Shown: positions 34,881-43,817 of the stretch, one piece after another
How the letters are laid out: each line of letters begins with the position of its first letter
Numbering within the stretch: the stretch's first letter is position 1
NCBI RefSeq assembly: GCF_000813965.1
Contig: NZ_JWLI01000005.1
Span: 310,001 to 374,000, forward strand
DNA from: Leisingera sp. ANG-M7
GTDB lineage: Bacteria > Pseudomonadota > Alphaproteobacteria > Rhodobacterales > Rhodobacteraceae
Reading direction: 5' to 3'
DNA: 64,000 bases
Program-made: the position numbers and the translations under genes
Notes under the pieces: model-generated
What the model was told of the DNA's origin: nothing
The model's database searches: none
Seen by the model: only the letters and a program-made list of their open reading frames with translations

Positions 34881-35614
34881 GCAAATCAATCCTGATTACC
34901 GGTGCCAGTTCCGGCATCGGCCGCGCTGTTGCAGAACTATTCCTGGCCGAGGGCTGGCAGGTCGGCCTGACAGCACGCCGGGCAGAGAAGCTTGAAGAAG
35001 TGGCGATGGGCTATGCCAATGCCAATGTTCTGCCCGCCGATGTAACTGACCCGGCGGCGGTCGATCATGCGGTGAACAGCTTTGCTATGGCTGCGGGGCG
35101 GCTTGATGTGCTGTTCAACAATGCGGGTATCTTCACCCCACCTGGCACCATTGACGAGATCCCGCTGGAGGACTGGTTCGCTTCGGTGAACGTGAACCTC
35201 ACCGGCATGTATCTGACTGCCCGCGCCGCCTTCCGCCAGATGCGGCTGCAATCCCCGCAAGGCGGGCGGATCATCAACAACGGCTCCATCGCTGCCTATG
35301 TGCCACGGCCCCACTCGGCGCCCTATGCGGCCACCAAGGCGGCCATCACCGGTCTTACCAAAAGTCTGTCGCTGGATGGGCGCCCCTATGATATCGCCTG
35401 CGGCCAAATCGATATCGGCAACACCCGCACCCCGATGGTCGAGGATCTGAGCCAGCGCCACTCAGAGGCCAACCCCGGCGCTGAGCCGATGCATACATTT
35501 GCAGTTGAAGACGCAGCGAAGTCGGTGCTGCACATGGCCAGCCTGCCATTGGAGGCCAATGTGCAGTTCATGACGGTGATGGCGACCAAAATGCCCTATA
35601 TCGGCCGCGGGTAA
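34877..35614 (+). CDS. Short-chain dehydrogenase/reductase
   Basis: A 245-aa classical SDR. The cofactor motif TGASSGIG is at about 8-15, NNAG at about 79-82, and the catalytic Ser with YAATK (Tyr-x-x-x-Lys) at about 150-154. The Arg-rich segment after the first strand (LTARRAEKL) points to NADP. Substrate is unknown. Its ATG overlaps the helicase stop (ATGA), so the two are cotranscribed without an obvious functional link. Confidence 0.9.
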   Translation: MSKSILITGASSGIGRAVAELFLAEGWQVGLTARRAEKLEEVAMGYANANVLPADVTDPAAVDHAVNSFAMAAGRLDVLFNNAGIFTPPGTIDEIPLEDWFASVNVNLTGMYLTARAAFRQMRLQSPQGGRIINNGSIAAYVPRPHSAPYAATKAAITGLTKSLSLDGRPYDIACGQIDIGNTRTPMVEDLSQRHSEANPGAEPMHTFAVEDAAKSVLHMASLPLEANVQFMTVMATKMPYIGRG

Positions 35615-35688
35615 GCTCTCCCGCCCGTCGCCAGTGCCTCCAAGATGCCCTGCTCCCGCTGGGCGTGGCGCTGTGCAGAGTAGTTGAG

Positions 35689-35780
35689 AACCAGAAAAAA
35701 GCCCGGTGTTTTTGGTTTCTTTCTGGTTGGAAATACCCCGGGGTGAATTGGCCGCGCGGCCAAGAGGGGCAGCGCCCCTC
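35689..35780. repeat. Intergenic hairpins and dispersed repeat between convergent genes
   Basis: Two structures lie here. AACCAGAAA (35689-35697) pairs with TTTCTGGTT (35720-35728). GAGGGGC-AGC-GCCCCTC (35764-35780) directly follows the TIGR02186 gene stop on the minus strand. Between them, CCCCGGGGTATTT on the minus strand (within 35719-35743) is a diverged copy of the element at 1681-1719. They probably end transcription from both convergent genes, although no clean uridine tract is present. Confidence 0.5.
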
Positions 35781-35781
35781 C

Positions 35782-36567
35782 TTAGCGGTTCCTAAGTAGG
35801 CTGAACGCAGCAGATGCCCCCCAGCCGGCCGCAATCGCAATTGCCAGCGACATCAGGCCGTATAGAAACGGCTGCTCGCGCGAGAGCGAGAACAGAAACC
35901 GTTCCAGCCCGACCTTGCGCACGTCGATTGAGGTCTCGTAGCTCGACACCACTTCGCCGCCGCGGGTCAGGAAGATGCGGGTTTGGTAATCGCCCTCGGT
36001 CAGGTCGGCAGGCATCTTGATCGCTGTACGGAACAGGGTCTGCTCGTCTACCGCCACTGTGTTTTCACGCAGGGAATATAGCCCGTTCTTTTCGCGGATC
36101 CGCATCACCGCATCGGCAAAAGCCTGGGCACCGCGGATATGCATGGCAGCGCCGACCGAGCGGATTGCTCGCCGGATCGACACCCTGTAGCGCAGGTCTT
36201 CCGTGTCGCGCAGCACCTGGGCAAAGGGGGCACTGGTGGCCACTGCGTAGAACGCCGGCGCCGAGTCGACCAGAACGCTGTCGACGTTGACCCAGATGCC
36301 CAGCTTCTTTTCTTTGCGCCGCACCATCACGGACGGGGCTGGGCCGGACACCGCGACAATCACCTCCAGCGGCTCGTCAGCAGGGATCGGGGTCTCGCGT
36401 TTGACCGCGCCGAAGATGAGGATTTCCGAACCGTCAAAGGTGGCGGTAATTGCCACGCGGTCCTGGCTGAGACCCAATACGACCTCTTCCTTGGCGGCTT
36501 GGGCTGCGGATTGCGGCAGCAGTGCCAGGGTGGCAGCAGTCAGGGCGGACAGCAGCAGTTTGCGCAT
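35782..36567 (-). CDS. TIGR02186 family membrane-anchored periplasmic protein
   Basis: A 261-aa protein with a signal peptide (about 1-24, QSAAQA), a large periplasmic beta-rich domain (EEVVLGLSQDRVAITATFDG onward), and one C-terminal membrane helix (about 235-257). TIGR02186 proteins regularly occur beside TauE/SafE exporters, as here: two TauE/SafE genes precede it on the same strand, the nearer ending 2 bases before. A role as accessory subunit of that exporter is inferred from this context; no activity is known. Confidence 0.87.
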   Translation of the reverse strand: MRKLLLSALTAATLALLPQSAAQAAKEEVVLGLSQDRVAITATFDGSEILIFGAVKRETPIPADEPLEVIVAVSGPAPSVMVRRKEKKLGIWVNVDSVLVDSAPAFYAVATSAPFAQVLRDTEDLRYRVSIRRAIRSVGAAMHIRGAQAFADAVMRIREKNGLYSLRENTVAVDEQTLFRTAIKMPADLTEGDYQTRIFLTRGGEVVSSYETSIDVRKVGLERFLFSLSREQPFLYGLMSLAIAIAAGWGASAAFSLLRNR

Positions 36568-36569
36568 GA

Positions 36570-37493
36570 TCAGTGGCCTCCCGCTTCGCCGAGCGAGAAC
36601 AGCTCAGCCGGTTGCAGCAGAAGGTCGAGGCCCAGTTTCACACAGACGACGATCACCATCAGCGCCAGCAGGATGCGCAGCTGTTCTGCCTTGAGGTAGA
36701 CACCGATGCGGGTGCCGATCTGGGCGCCGATAACACCGCCGACAAGCAGGAGAACCGCCAGCACGATGTCTACGGTATAGTTGGTTGTGGCGTGCAGCAT
36801 GGTGGTGAAGCCAGTGACCAGGATGATCTGGAACAGCGAGGTGCCGACAACCACCTTGGTTGGCATGCCGAGGATGTAGATCATCGCAGGCACCATGATG
36901 AAGCCGCCGCCGACACCCATGATCGCGGCCAGGATACCAACGCAGACGCCTACCAGAATGGGGGGGATCACCGAGATGTAGAGGCCAGAGGTGCGGAACC
37001 GCATCTTGAACGGCAGCGCATGCACCCAGCCGCGCTGGCGCCGGGCTGCGGGCGCGGCGCCGCCCGCCTTCTTGGATTTGCGGATCGCGTTCAGGCTTTC
37101 GATGAACATCAGCCCGCCGACCACGCCGAGGAAAACGACATAGCAGAGCTTGACCAGCAGATCGACCTGACCCAGCGCCTTGAGGTAGTTGAACACCACA
37201 ACCCCCAGCGCCGCGCCCATCAGGCCGCCGGCCTGCAGCATCAGCCCCATCTTGATATCGACTGTCCGCCTTCGGAAATGCGCCAGCACGCCGGAGAAGG
37301 ACGAGGCGACGATCTGGTTTGCTTCCGTGGCCACCGCCACCGCGGGCGGGATGCCGATAAAGAACAAAAGCGGCGTCATCAGGAAGCCGCCGCCGACTCC
37401 GAACATGCCTGAGAGAACCCCGACCATTCCCCCAAGGCCCAGGAGAAGGAAGGCATTCACTGAGACCTCAGCTATGGGAAGGTATATCTGCAT
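36570..37493 (-). CDS. TauE/SafE family exporter (second of tandem pair)
   Basis: A 307-aa polytopic protein. The first half has GMFGVGGGFLMTPLLFFIGIPPAVAVATEANQ, and the second half has AIMGVGGGFIMVPAMIYILGMPTKVVVGTSL, the internal repeat typical of TauE/SafE. It is nearly identical in plan and equal in length to the gene upstream (37604-38527), showing a tandem duplication. Expected activity is export of sulfite, sulfonates or related anions. It is joined to the TIGR02186 gene with a 2-base gap. Confidence 0.88.
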   Translation of the reverse strand: MQIYLPIAEVSVNAFLLLGLGGMVGVLSGMFGVGGGFLMTPLLFFIGIPPAVAVATEANQIVASSFSGVLAHFRRRTVDIKMGLMLQAGGLMGAALGVVVFNYLKALGQVDLLVKLCYVVFLGVVGGLMFIESLNAIRKSKKAGGAAPAARRQRGWVHALPFKMRFRTSGLYISVIPPILVGVCVGILAAIMGVGGGFIMVPAMIYILGMPTKVVVGTSLFQIILVTGFTTMLHATTNYTVDIVLAVLLLVGGVIGAQIGTRIGVYLKAEQLRILLALMVIVVCVKLGLDLLLQPAELFSLGEAGGH

Positions 37494-37603
37494 GTTCTTT
37501 GTTAGACCGCAGTCATATCAAAAATCAATGATCTATGCCGCTCTGCAGCGTGCAGGACTGATTTGCCGTTGCAAACTGGACTTATAGCTGCCGCTCCGGC
37601 GGT

Positions 37604-38527
37604 TCAGGGCAGGTTGAGCACGGTCAGGGAAAAAACGTCGGCTGGCTCCAGTAGCAGCTCAAACCCGATCTTGACCGAGACCGACAGCACCAGCAGGGCC
37701 AGCAGGACCCGCAGTTGTTCCGCCTTGAGCTTAGCGCCAATCACGGTTCCCAGCTGGGCGCCTGCCACGCCGCCAATCAACAGGAACAGCGCCAGCACCA
37801 CGTCGACGGTGTAGTTTGTGGTGGCGTGCATCACTGTGGTGAACCCGGCGACAAAGATGATCTGGAAGAGCGAGGTGCCGATCACCACCTTGGTGGGCAT
37901 GCCGAGGATGTAGATCATCGCGGGCACCATGATGAAACCGCCGCCAACACCCATGATCGCCGACAGGATGCCAACACCAAAGCCAACCAGCGCGGGCGGG
38001 ATCACCGAGATGTAAAGCCCGGAGGCCTTGAACCGCATCTTGTAGGGCAGGGCATGCACCCAGGACCGCTGGCGCCGCTTGTAGGCGGGGGCGCCGCCGG
38101 CCTGCCGGGCTTTGCGGATAGCGTTGACGCTTTCGACAAACATCAGTGCGCCGATCACACCAAGGAACAGCACATAGCAGAGCTGCACCGCCAGATCGAC
38201 CTGGCCCAGCTGCTTGAGCCAGTTGAAAATGGCCATCCCCAGAGCAGCCCCCATGAGGCCGCCGCCCAGCAGCACGTAACCCATCTTCAGATCCACAGTG
38301 CGACGCCGGAAATGCGCCATCAGTCCGGATACGGACGAGGCTACCACCTGGTTGGCCGATGTGGCCACTGCAACCCCCGGAGGGATGCCGATCAGGAACA
38401 GGAGCGGCGTGATCAGAAAGCCGCCGCCCACTCCGAACATGCCAGACAGAACCCCTACAGCGCCGCCAATACCCAGGAGCAGCAAAAAGTTGACCGAAAC
38501 CTCGGCGATGGGGAGGAAGATGTGCAT
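37604..38527 (-). CDS. TauE/SafE family exporter (first of tandem pair)
   Basis: A 307-aa paralogue of the next gene, with the same GMFGVGGGFLITPLLFLIGIPP and AIMGVGGGFIMVPAMIYILG motifs. The ATG at 38527 (MHIFLPIAEVSVN) is chosen over 38548 because it aligns with the MQIYLPIAEVSVN start of the paralogue and gives the same length. The 110-base gap between the two holds no gene. Substrate is unknown. Confidence 0.88.
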   Translation of the reverse strand: MHIFLPIAEVSVNFLLLLGIGGAVGVLSGMFGVGGGFLITPLLFLIGIPPGVAVATSANQVVASSVSGLMAHFRRRTVDLKMGYVLLGGGLMGAALGMAIFNWLKQLGQVDLAVQLCYVLFLGVIGALMFVESVNAIRKARQAGGAPAYKRRQRSWVHALPYKMRFKASGLYISVIPPALVGFGVGILSAIMGVGGGFIMVPAMIYILGMPTKVVIGTSLFQIIFVAGFTTVMHATTNYTVDVVLALFLLIGGVAGAQLGTVIGAKLKAEQLRVLLALLVLSVSVKIGFELLLEPADVFSLTVLNLP

Positions 38528-38654
38528 GCGCCCATACAGCAACCGCAAAGCGCCGGGTCAACCGGTCAGGCGGCAATCCGGCAGACAGGACCGACAGCTG
38601 GTCATGATCTGGATCTAAAGCCCGGGTGCTCCCGCGCCTGCAGGAGAAGGGCGG

Positions 38655-38687
38655 GAAAAGGAAACGCCCGGCGAAGGGCCGGGCGTT
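38655..38687 (-). terminator. Intrinsic terminator of the BMP-type ABC transporter operon
   Basis: On the minus strand AACGCCCGGC / GCCGGGCGTT with a 5-base loop is followed by TCCTTTTCC, about 21 bases after the last permease stop. Confidence 0.85.
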
Positions 38688-38708
38688 ATGCTGTGTCTGG
38701 CGCTGAGC

Positions 38709-39674
38709 TTAGCGCTCTTTCACATAGGGTTCGCCGCCGGCCCTGGGCGGGATCGCCTTGCCGACGAAACCGGCCAGGATGACCACCGTCAGCACGTATG
38801 GCAGCGCGTCCATTGCCTGCACCGGGATGGTGATGCCACCAAGCTCAATGTTCTGGAAGCGCAGCGCAATCGCCTGCAACAGGCCGAACAGCAGGCAGGC
38901 GCCCATAGCGTGCCAGGGCCGCCACTTGGCAAAAATCAGGGCCGCCAGGGCGATGAAGCCGCGGCCTGCGGTCATGTCCTTGACGAAACCCGCCTGCAGC
39001 GCAGTGGCCAGATATGCACCTGCAATGCCGCACAACAGGCCGCAGATCAGCACCGCCGCATAGCGCAGGCCGACAACCGAGACGCCGGCAGTGTCCACCG
39101 CGGCTGGGTTCTCGCCCACCGCGCGCAGGCGCAGGCCAAACCGGGTGCGGAACAGCACCCACCACGTGGCTGGGACCGCCAGGAAGGCAATGTAGACCAG
39201 GATCGAGTGGCCCGAGAGCAGCTCAGCATAGACCGGACCCAGCACTGGCACGCCGGAGAGGCTTTCGGCAAAGGGCAGGTTGATCGGGGTGAACCGCCCG
39301 CCGCCGATCAGCGACGGCGTGCGGCCGCCTTGCTGGAACCAGTCCTGAGCGATGAGCACCGTCATGCCCGCGGCTAGGAAATTGATCGCCACGCCGGAAA
39401 TCAGCTGGTTGCCGCGGAAGGTGATCGAGGCCACCCCATGCAGGCCTGCCAGCAGCAGCGAGGAGCCAATGCCCGCCAGCAGCCCCAGCCAGACATTGCC
39501 GGTGACGGCAGCAACAGCGGCGGAGAAGAAAGCCGCCATCAGCATCTTGCCCTCAAGGCCGATGTCGAAGATGCCCGCGCGCTCCGAGAACAAACCCGCA
39601 AGGCAGGCCAGCAGCAGCGGCGTGGCCAGGCGGACGGTGGAATCCAAGAGCTGGATGATCGTCAGGAAATCCAT
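38709..39674 (-). CDS. BMP-family nucleoside ABC transporter, permease 2
   Basis: A 321-aa inner-membrane permease of the branched-chain/BMP type (YufQ/NupC-like). It has about nine hydrophobic helices with GIFDIGLEGKMLMAAFFSA near the N-terminus and GLRLRAVGENPAAVDTAGVSV as the cytoplasmic loop that contacts the ATPase. Its start codon overlaps the stop of permease 1 by one base. Together with the BMP binding protein and a double ATPase it forms a purine nucleoside-type importer. Confidence 0.92.
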   Translation of the reverse strand: MDFLTIIQLLDSTVRLATPLLLACLAGLFSERAGIFDIGLEGKMLMAAFFSAAVAAVTGNVWLGLLAGIGSSLLLAGLHGVASITFRGNQLISGVAINFLAAGMTVLIAQDWFQQGGRTPSLIGGGRFTPINLPFAESLSGVPVLGPVYAELLSGHSILVYIAFLAVPATWWVLFRTRFGLRLRAVGENPAAVDTAGVSVVGLRYAAVLICGLLCGIAGAYLATALQAGFVKDMTAGRGFIALAALIFAKWRPWHAMGACLLFGLLQAIALRFQNIELGGITIPVQAMDALPYVLTVVILAGFVGKAIPPRAGGEPYVKER

Positions 39675-40768
39675 CAGTTCTGCCCCTTCCGCATCATCAG
39701 GAAGATCCGCTCCAACGGCATCCGCACCATATTGTCGAGCGCGCCGGTGAACAGGATCACCAGGGCTTGGATCACCACGATCAGCTCCCGCGGGATCGAG
39801 GTCCAGAGCGCCAGTTCGGCGCCACCCTGGTAGAGGAAGCCAAAGAGGATCGCCGCCAGGAACACGCCGAACGGGTGGTTGCGCCCCATCAGCGCCACCG
39901 CAATGCCGATGAAACCGGCGCCTTCGGTGGCGTTCAGCACCAGCCGTTCTGCCTCGCCCATCACGTTGTTCACAGCCATCATGCCGGCCAGCGCGCCGGA
40001 GATCAGCATCGCGATCATGATGGTGCGGACAGAGGAAATACCGGCATAACGCGCACCGGGCTCCGATTTGCCCAAGCTGCGGATTTCGTAACCCAGCGGT
40101 GTGCGCCAGATCAGCAGCCAGACAAACAGGCAGGCGCCGACGGCGACCAGCAGGCTGACGTTGGCCGGTGCGGATTTCGAGAACTCGATCCCGATCGGTG
40201 CCAGCAGCTCATGCAGGGAGGGCAGATGCACCGCCTCGGGGAAACGTGCGGTGGCCGGATCCATGGAGCCTTCGGGGCGCAGCAGGTTCACCAGCACATA
40301 GTTCAGCACCGCCGCGGCGATGAAGTTGAACATGATGGTGGTGATCACGATATGGCTGCCGCGCTTGGCCTGCAGATAGGCCGGGATTGCGGCCCAGGCC
40401 GCACCGAAAAGGCCCGCGCCAAGCGCCGCAAAGACCAGCGCTAGCGTCCAATGCGGCCACGGGATCAGCAGGCAGACCAGCGCCACGCCCAGCCCGCCCA
40501 GCATCGCCTGGCCCTCGCCGCCGATGTTGAACAGGCCCGCGTGGGCGGCAATCGCCACCGCAAGGCCGGTGAACATGAAATTGGTGGCGTAGTAGAGCGT
40601 ATAGCCCCAGCCATAGGTGGAGCCCAGAGCGCCATCGACCATCAGCTTGACCGCGGCCACCGGATCTTCGCCGATCCCGAGGATCACCAGGGCCGACAGG
40701 ATCGCGGCCAGGAAAAGGCTGATCAGCGGGATCAGGACCACATCGGCCCATTTCGGCATCTTGTCCAT
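39674..40768 (-). CDS. BMP-family nucleoside ABC transporter, permease 1
   Basis: A 364-aa permease of the YufP/NupB type with about ten hydrophobic helices. HAGLFNIGGEGQAMLGGLG near residue 85 and GYEIRSLGKSEPGARYAGIS are the conserved family segments. The ATG adjoins the ATPase stop codon directly (TAAATG), so translation is coupled. It is the heterodimer partner of permease 2. Confidence 0.92.
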   Translation of the reverse strand: MDKMPKWADVVLIPLISLFLAAILSALVILGIGEDPVAAVKLMVDGALGSTYGWGYTLYYATNFMFTGLAVAIAAHAGLFNIGGEGQAMLGGLGVALVCLLIPWPHWTLALVFAALGAGLFGAAWAAIPAYLQAKRGSHIVITTIMFNFIAAAVLNYVLVNLLRPEGSMDPATARFPEAVHLPSLHELLAPIGIEFSKSAPANVSLLVAVGACLFVWLLIWRTPLGYEIRSLGKSEPGARYAGISSVRTIMIAMLISGALAGMMAVNNVMGEAERLVLNATEGAGFIGIAVALMGRNHPFGVFLAAILFGFLYQGGAELALWTSIPRELIVVIQALVILFTGALDNMVRMPLERIFLMMRKGQN

Positions 40769-42298
40769 TTACGCGGCCTCCCCCGCGACACCGGCCATCA
40801 TCAGGCCGAGTTCTTTCTCATCGGTTTGATCCGCCGGGCGTTCGCCCATGATCATGCCGTCAAACATCACAGCAACCCGGTCTGCCAGTGACAGGATCTC
40901 CTCCAGCTCGACCGAGACCAGCAGGATCGCCTTACCCTGGTCGCGCAGCTCGACGATCTGCTTGTGAATGAATTCAATGGCGCCGATGTCGACGCCGCGG
41001 GTCGGCTGGCCGACCAGCAACAGGTCGGGGTTGCGCTCAATCTCACGCGCCACCACGATTTTCTGCTGGTTGCCGCCGGAGAAGTTCTTGGCCGCCAGCC
41101 AGGGATCGGGCGGGCGAACGTCGAATTTCTCCATCTTGGCCTCGGTATCGGCGCGCAAGGCGGCGTTGTTCATCAGCACGCCGTTTTTGTAGGCCGGATC
41201 GCGGTGGTAGCCGAAGGCCACGTTCTCCCAGGCGTGGAAATCCATGATCAGGCCTTCGCGCTGGCGGTCCTCCGGCACATGGCCGATATGGGCGTCACGC
41301 CGCGCGGCGGCATCGGACCCTAGCCCGTGCAGGGGCAGGGGCGTGCCATGCAGCTTGATGCTGCCGGTGCCGGGGCGCATCCCGCCCAGTACCTCCAGCA
41401 GCTCCGACTGGCCGTTGCCTGCGACCCCGGCGATTCCGACGATCTCGCCGGCCCGCACGGTCAGGTCGATGCCCTTAACGCGCTCGACGCCGGCGCTGTC
41501 CACCACCCGCAGGTTCTCGATCTCCAGGATCGGGGCACCGGGCTGGGCTGGGACCTTATCGACGCGCAGCAGGACTTTGCGGCCCACCATCAGCTCGGCC
41601 AGATGCTCGGGGCTGGTCTCAGCTGTTTTGACGGTGGCGGTCATCTGGCCGCGGCGCATGACGGACACTGTGTCGGTGTATTCCATGATCTCCCGCAGCT
41701 TGTGGGTGATCAGGATGATGGTCTTCCCTTCCGCGCGCAGCCGGTCGAGGATGCGGAACAGCTGGTCGGCCTCGGCTGGGGTAAGAACACCGGTAGGCTC
41801 ATCCAGGATCAGGATCTCGGCCTTGCGGTAAAGCGCCTTGAGAATTTCCACACGCTGCTGCATGCCAACGCCGATCTCATCGATGCGGGCGTCGGGATCG
41901 ACGAACAGTTCGTATTCCTCCTCCAGCGCCTTCAGTTCCTTGCGGGCACGGCGCAGCGAAGGCATCAGCATGCCGCTGTCCTCAGCCCCCAGCACGATGT
42001 TCTCCAGCACGGTGAAATTCTCCACCAGCTTGAAATGCTGGAACACCATGCCGATGCCTGCGGCAATCGCCGCCTGGCTGTCCGGGATCGCGGTCTTCTT
42101 GCCCTTGATCCAGATCTCGCCTGAATCGGCTTTGTAGAAGCCATAGAGGATCGACATCAGCGTCGACTTCCCCGCACCGTTTTCACCGATGATACCGTGA
42201 ATGGTGCCGGGGGCGACGCTGATGGAAATGTCCTTGTTTGCCTGGACCGGGCCAAAGGCCTTGGAAATGCCTTTGAGTTCGATGGCGGGGGCGGTCAA
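40769..42298 (-). CDS. BMP-family nucleoside ABC transporter, double ATP-binding protein
   Basis: A 509-aa ATPase with two ABC domains, as in sugar and nucleoside importers. The first has GENGAGKSTLMSIL (Walker A) and an LSGGQ-region variant IGVGMQQRVEI. The second has VAGNGQSELLEVLGG and NFSGGNQQKIVVAREI. The start is TTG at 42298, since no ATG lies near the conserved N-terminus. GGGAGAG in front supports it, and the gene overlaps the SnoaL-like gene by four bases. A low-efficiency start may set subunit balance. Confidence 0.92.
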   Translation of the reverse strand: MTAPAIELKGISKAFGPVQANKDISISVAPGTIHGIIGENGAGKSTLMSILYGFYKADSGEIWIKGKKTAIPDSQAAIAAGIGMVFQHFKLVENFTVLENIVLGAEDSGMLMPSLRRARKELKALEEEYELFVDPDARIDEIGVGMQQRVEILKALYRKAEILILDEPTGVLTPAEADQLFRILDRLRAEGKTIILITHKLREIMEYTDTVSVMRRGQMTATVKTAETSPEHLAELMVGRKVLLRVDKVPAQPGAPILEIENLRVVDSAGVERVKGIDLTVRAGEIVGIAGVAGNGQSELLEVLGGMRPGTGSIKLHGTPLPLHGLGSDAAARRDAHIGHVPEDRQREGLIMDFHAWENVAFGYHRDPAYKNGVLMNNAALRADTEAKMEKFDVRPPDPWLAAKNFSGGNQQKIVVAREIERNPDLLLVGQPTRGVDIGAIEFIHKQIVELRDQGKAILLVSVELEEILSLADRVAVMFDGMIMGERPADQTDEKELGLMMAGVAGEAA

Positions 42299-42648
42299 TC
42301 GGGCTCTCCCATGCCTGTAAATCCGATCAGCCGCACCACCTTGCCGTCCTCGAGATCGGCAAAATACTGTCCGCGCACCATGCGTTTGCCATCCTTCTCG
42401 AAATCCACCGTGGCGCGCGCATGGCCATGATGTTCGGAGACGGCAACCACATTCGCCGCAGCGCCCGGCATCATCGCGCTGAACTGCGCGATATAGTCCA
42501 GATAGGCGTCGCGTGTGGTGATCGGGGCGGGTGTGTTGGGATCGGAGTAATAAAAACCGGGCCCGATTGCCGCGTCCGTCTTTCCGGCGCGTGTTTCGGG
42601 CGATGGGTCGCCCCAGGCTTCAAACAGAATGTGTAGTGAATCCGTCAT
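42295..42648 (-). CDS. SnoaL-like/NTF2-fold small protein in the transporter operon
   Basis: A 117-aa protein with the cone-shaped NTF2/SnoaL pattern: helix at the N-terminus (SLHILFEAWGD), GFYYSDPNTPAPITTRDAYL, a central strand-rich part and a C-terminal GKVVRLIGFTGMGEPD. Family members bind or isomerise small molecules or are stress-related; nothing specific can be said. It lies between the binding-protein gene and the ATPase, overlapping the latter by four bases, so it is made with the transporter. Confidence 0.75.
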   Translation of the reverse strand: MTDSLHILFEAWGDPSPETRAGKTDAAIGPGFYYSDPNTPAPITTRDAYLDYIAQFSAMMPGAAANVVAVSEHHGHARATVDFEKDGKRMVRGQYFADLEDGKVVRLIGFTGMGEPD

Positions 42649-42665
42649 GGCCTGGGGCTTTCTTC

Positions 42666-43661
42666 TTAGAAGCTCAGCACAGGGCAGCTGTCGTCGGACA
42701 TGTAGTCATGCACCTTGATGTCGCCCGAGGCGATCTTGGCAGCAGCCTCGTCCACAGCGGCCTGCATCTCAGCCGAGACCAGCGACGCGTTGTGCTCATC
42801 CATGGCATAGCCGACACCGCCGTTGGCCAGACCCATGACAGAGAAGCCGGTTTCCATGTCGGCTCCATCGCTGAAGGCCTCAAACACGGCGTTGCCGACC
42901 TTCTTGGTCATCGAGGTCAGCACCTTGCCCGGGTGCAGGTGGTTCTGGTTGCTGTCGACACCAATCGACAGGATGCCTTCGTCGGCTGCGGTCTGCAGCA
43001 CGCCCACACCGGTGCCGCCCGCCGCGGCATAGACCACGTCCGCGCCCTGGCTGATCTGCGCCTTGGTCAGCTCAGATCCTTTGACCGGGTCATTCCAGGC
43101 CGCCGGGGTGGTGCCGGTCATGTTGGCGATCACAGTGGCATCCGGGTTGGCTGCCTTGACGCCTTCGGCATAGCCGCAGGCGAACTTGCGGATCAGCGGG
43201 ATGTCCATGCCGCCGATGAAGCCGACGGTGTTCGATTTGGACGCCATGGCGGCCATCATGCCAACCAGGTAGGAGCCTTCGTGTTCGTTAAAGACAACCG
43301 AGCGCACGTTGTCGCCTTCGACCACCATGTCGATGATGGTGAATTTGGTGTCCGGATAATCAGCAGCCACCTGGCCCAGGGCATCAGCAAAGGCGAAGCC
43401 GACCATCACGATCGGGTTGGCGCCGGCCTCGGCAAAGCGGCGCAGCGCCTGCTCGCGCTGGGCTTCGGACTGCAGTTCGATCTCGCGGTAGGTTCCGCCG
43501 GTCTCTTCGGTCCAGCGCTGGGCGCCGCCGTGTGCGGCCTCATTGAAGCTCTTGTCGAACTTGCCGCCCAGATCAAAGATCAGGGCCGGTTCCGCCAGTG
43601 CGGCACCTGCGGTCAGGGCCAGCGTCGCGGCTGCGCCCATCAGCGGTTTCATCAGGGTCAT
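42666..43661 (-). CDS. BMP family ABC transporter substrate-binding protein
   Basis: A 331-aa periplasmic (or lipoprotein-like) binding protein of the Bmp/Med family. The signal peptide MTLMKPLMGAAATLALTAGA ends near ALA. The mature protein has LIFDLGGKFDKSFNEAAHGG (the family D-x-G-x-x-D-x-S-F-N motif) and YAAAGGTGVGVLQTA. Relatives bind purine nucleosides. ATG 43661 is chosen because GGGAG lies 8 bases ahead and it opens a clean signal peptide. It is the first gene of the operon. Confidence 0.92.
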   Translation of the reverse strand: MTLMKPLMGAAATLALTAGAALAEPALIFDLGGKFDKSFNEAAHGGAQRWTEETGGTYREIELQSEAQREQALRRFAEAGANPIVMVGFAFADALGQVAADYPDTKFTIIDMVVEGDNVRSVVFNEHEGSYLVGMMAAMASKSNTVGFIGGMDIPLIRKFACGYAEGVKAANPDATVIANMTGTTPAAWNDPVKGSELTKAQISQGADVVYAAAGGTGVGVLQTAADEGILSIGVDSNQNHLHPGKVLTSMTKKVGNAVFEAFSDGADMETGFSVMGLANGGVGYAMDEHNASLVSAEMQAAVDEAAAKIASGDIKVHDYMSDDSCPVLSF

Positions 43662-43746
43662 CAGGTTAACTCCCACTGTCATTATTTGTTGGATGCAGCG
43701 GGGCTTTTCCGCTGCCCGGCCCCGTTCAGGCCTTAGAGGGTGCGGC

Positions 43747-43790
43747 AATTTAGCCTGCAGGGCAGGGAGGGGGTCAACCGCTTTTTGACC
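43747..43790 (-). promoter_or_regulatory. Candidate promoter and operator of the BMP transporter operon
   Basis: On the minus strand TTGACC (complement of 43772-43777) and TAAATT (complement of 43747-43752) could be -35 and -10 boxes with a long 19-base spacer. The -35 lies in the inverted repeat GGTCAA (43772-43777) / TTGACC (43785-43790), a likely repressor site. It is about 85-130 bases before the binding-protein start. Confidence 0.4.
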
Positions 43791-43817
43791 ATTTGGTGCG
43801 AAATCCGCGCAACTGGC

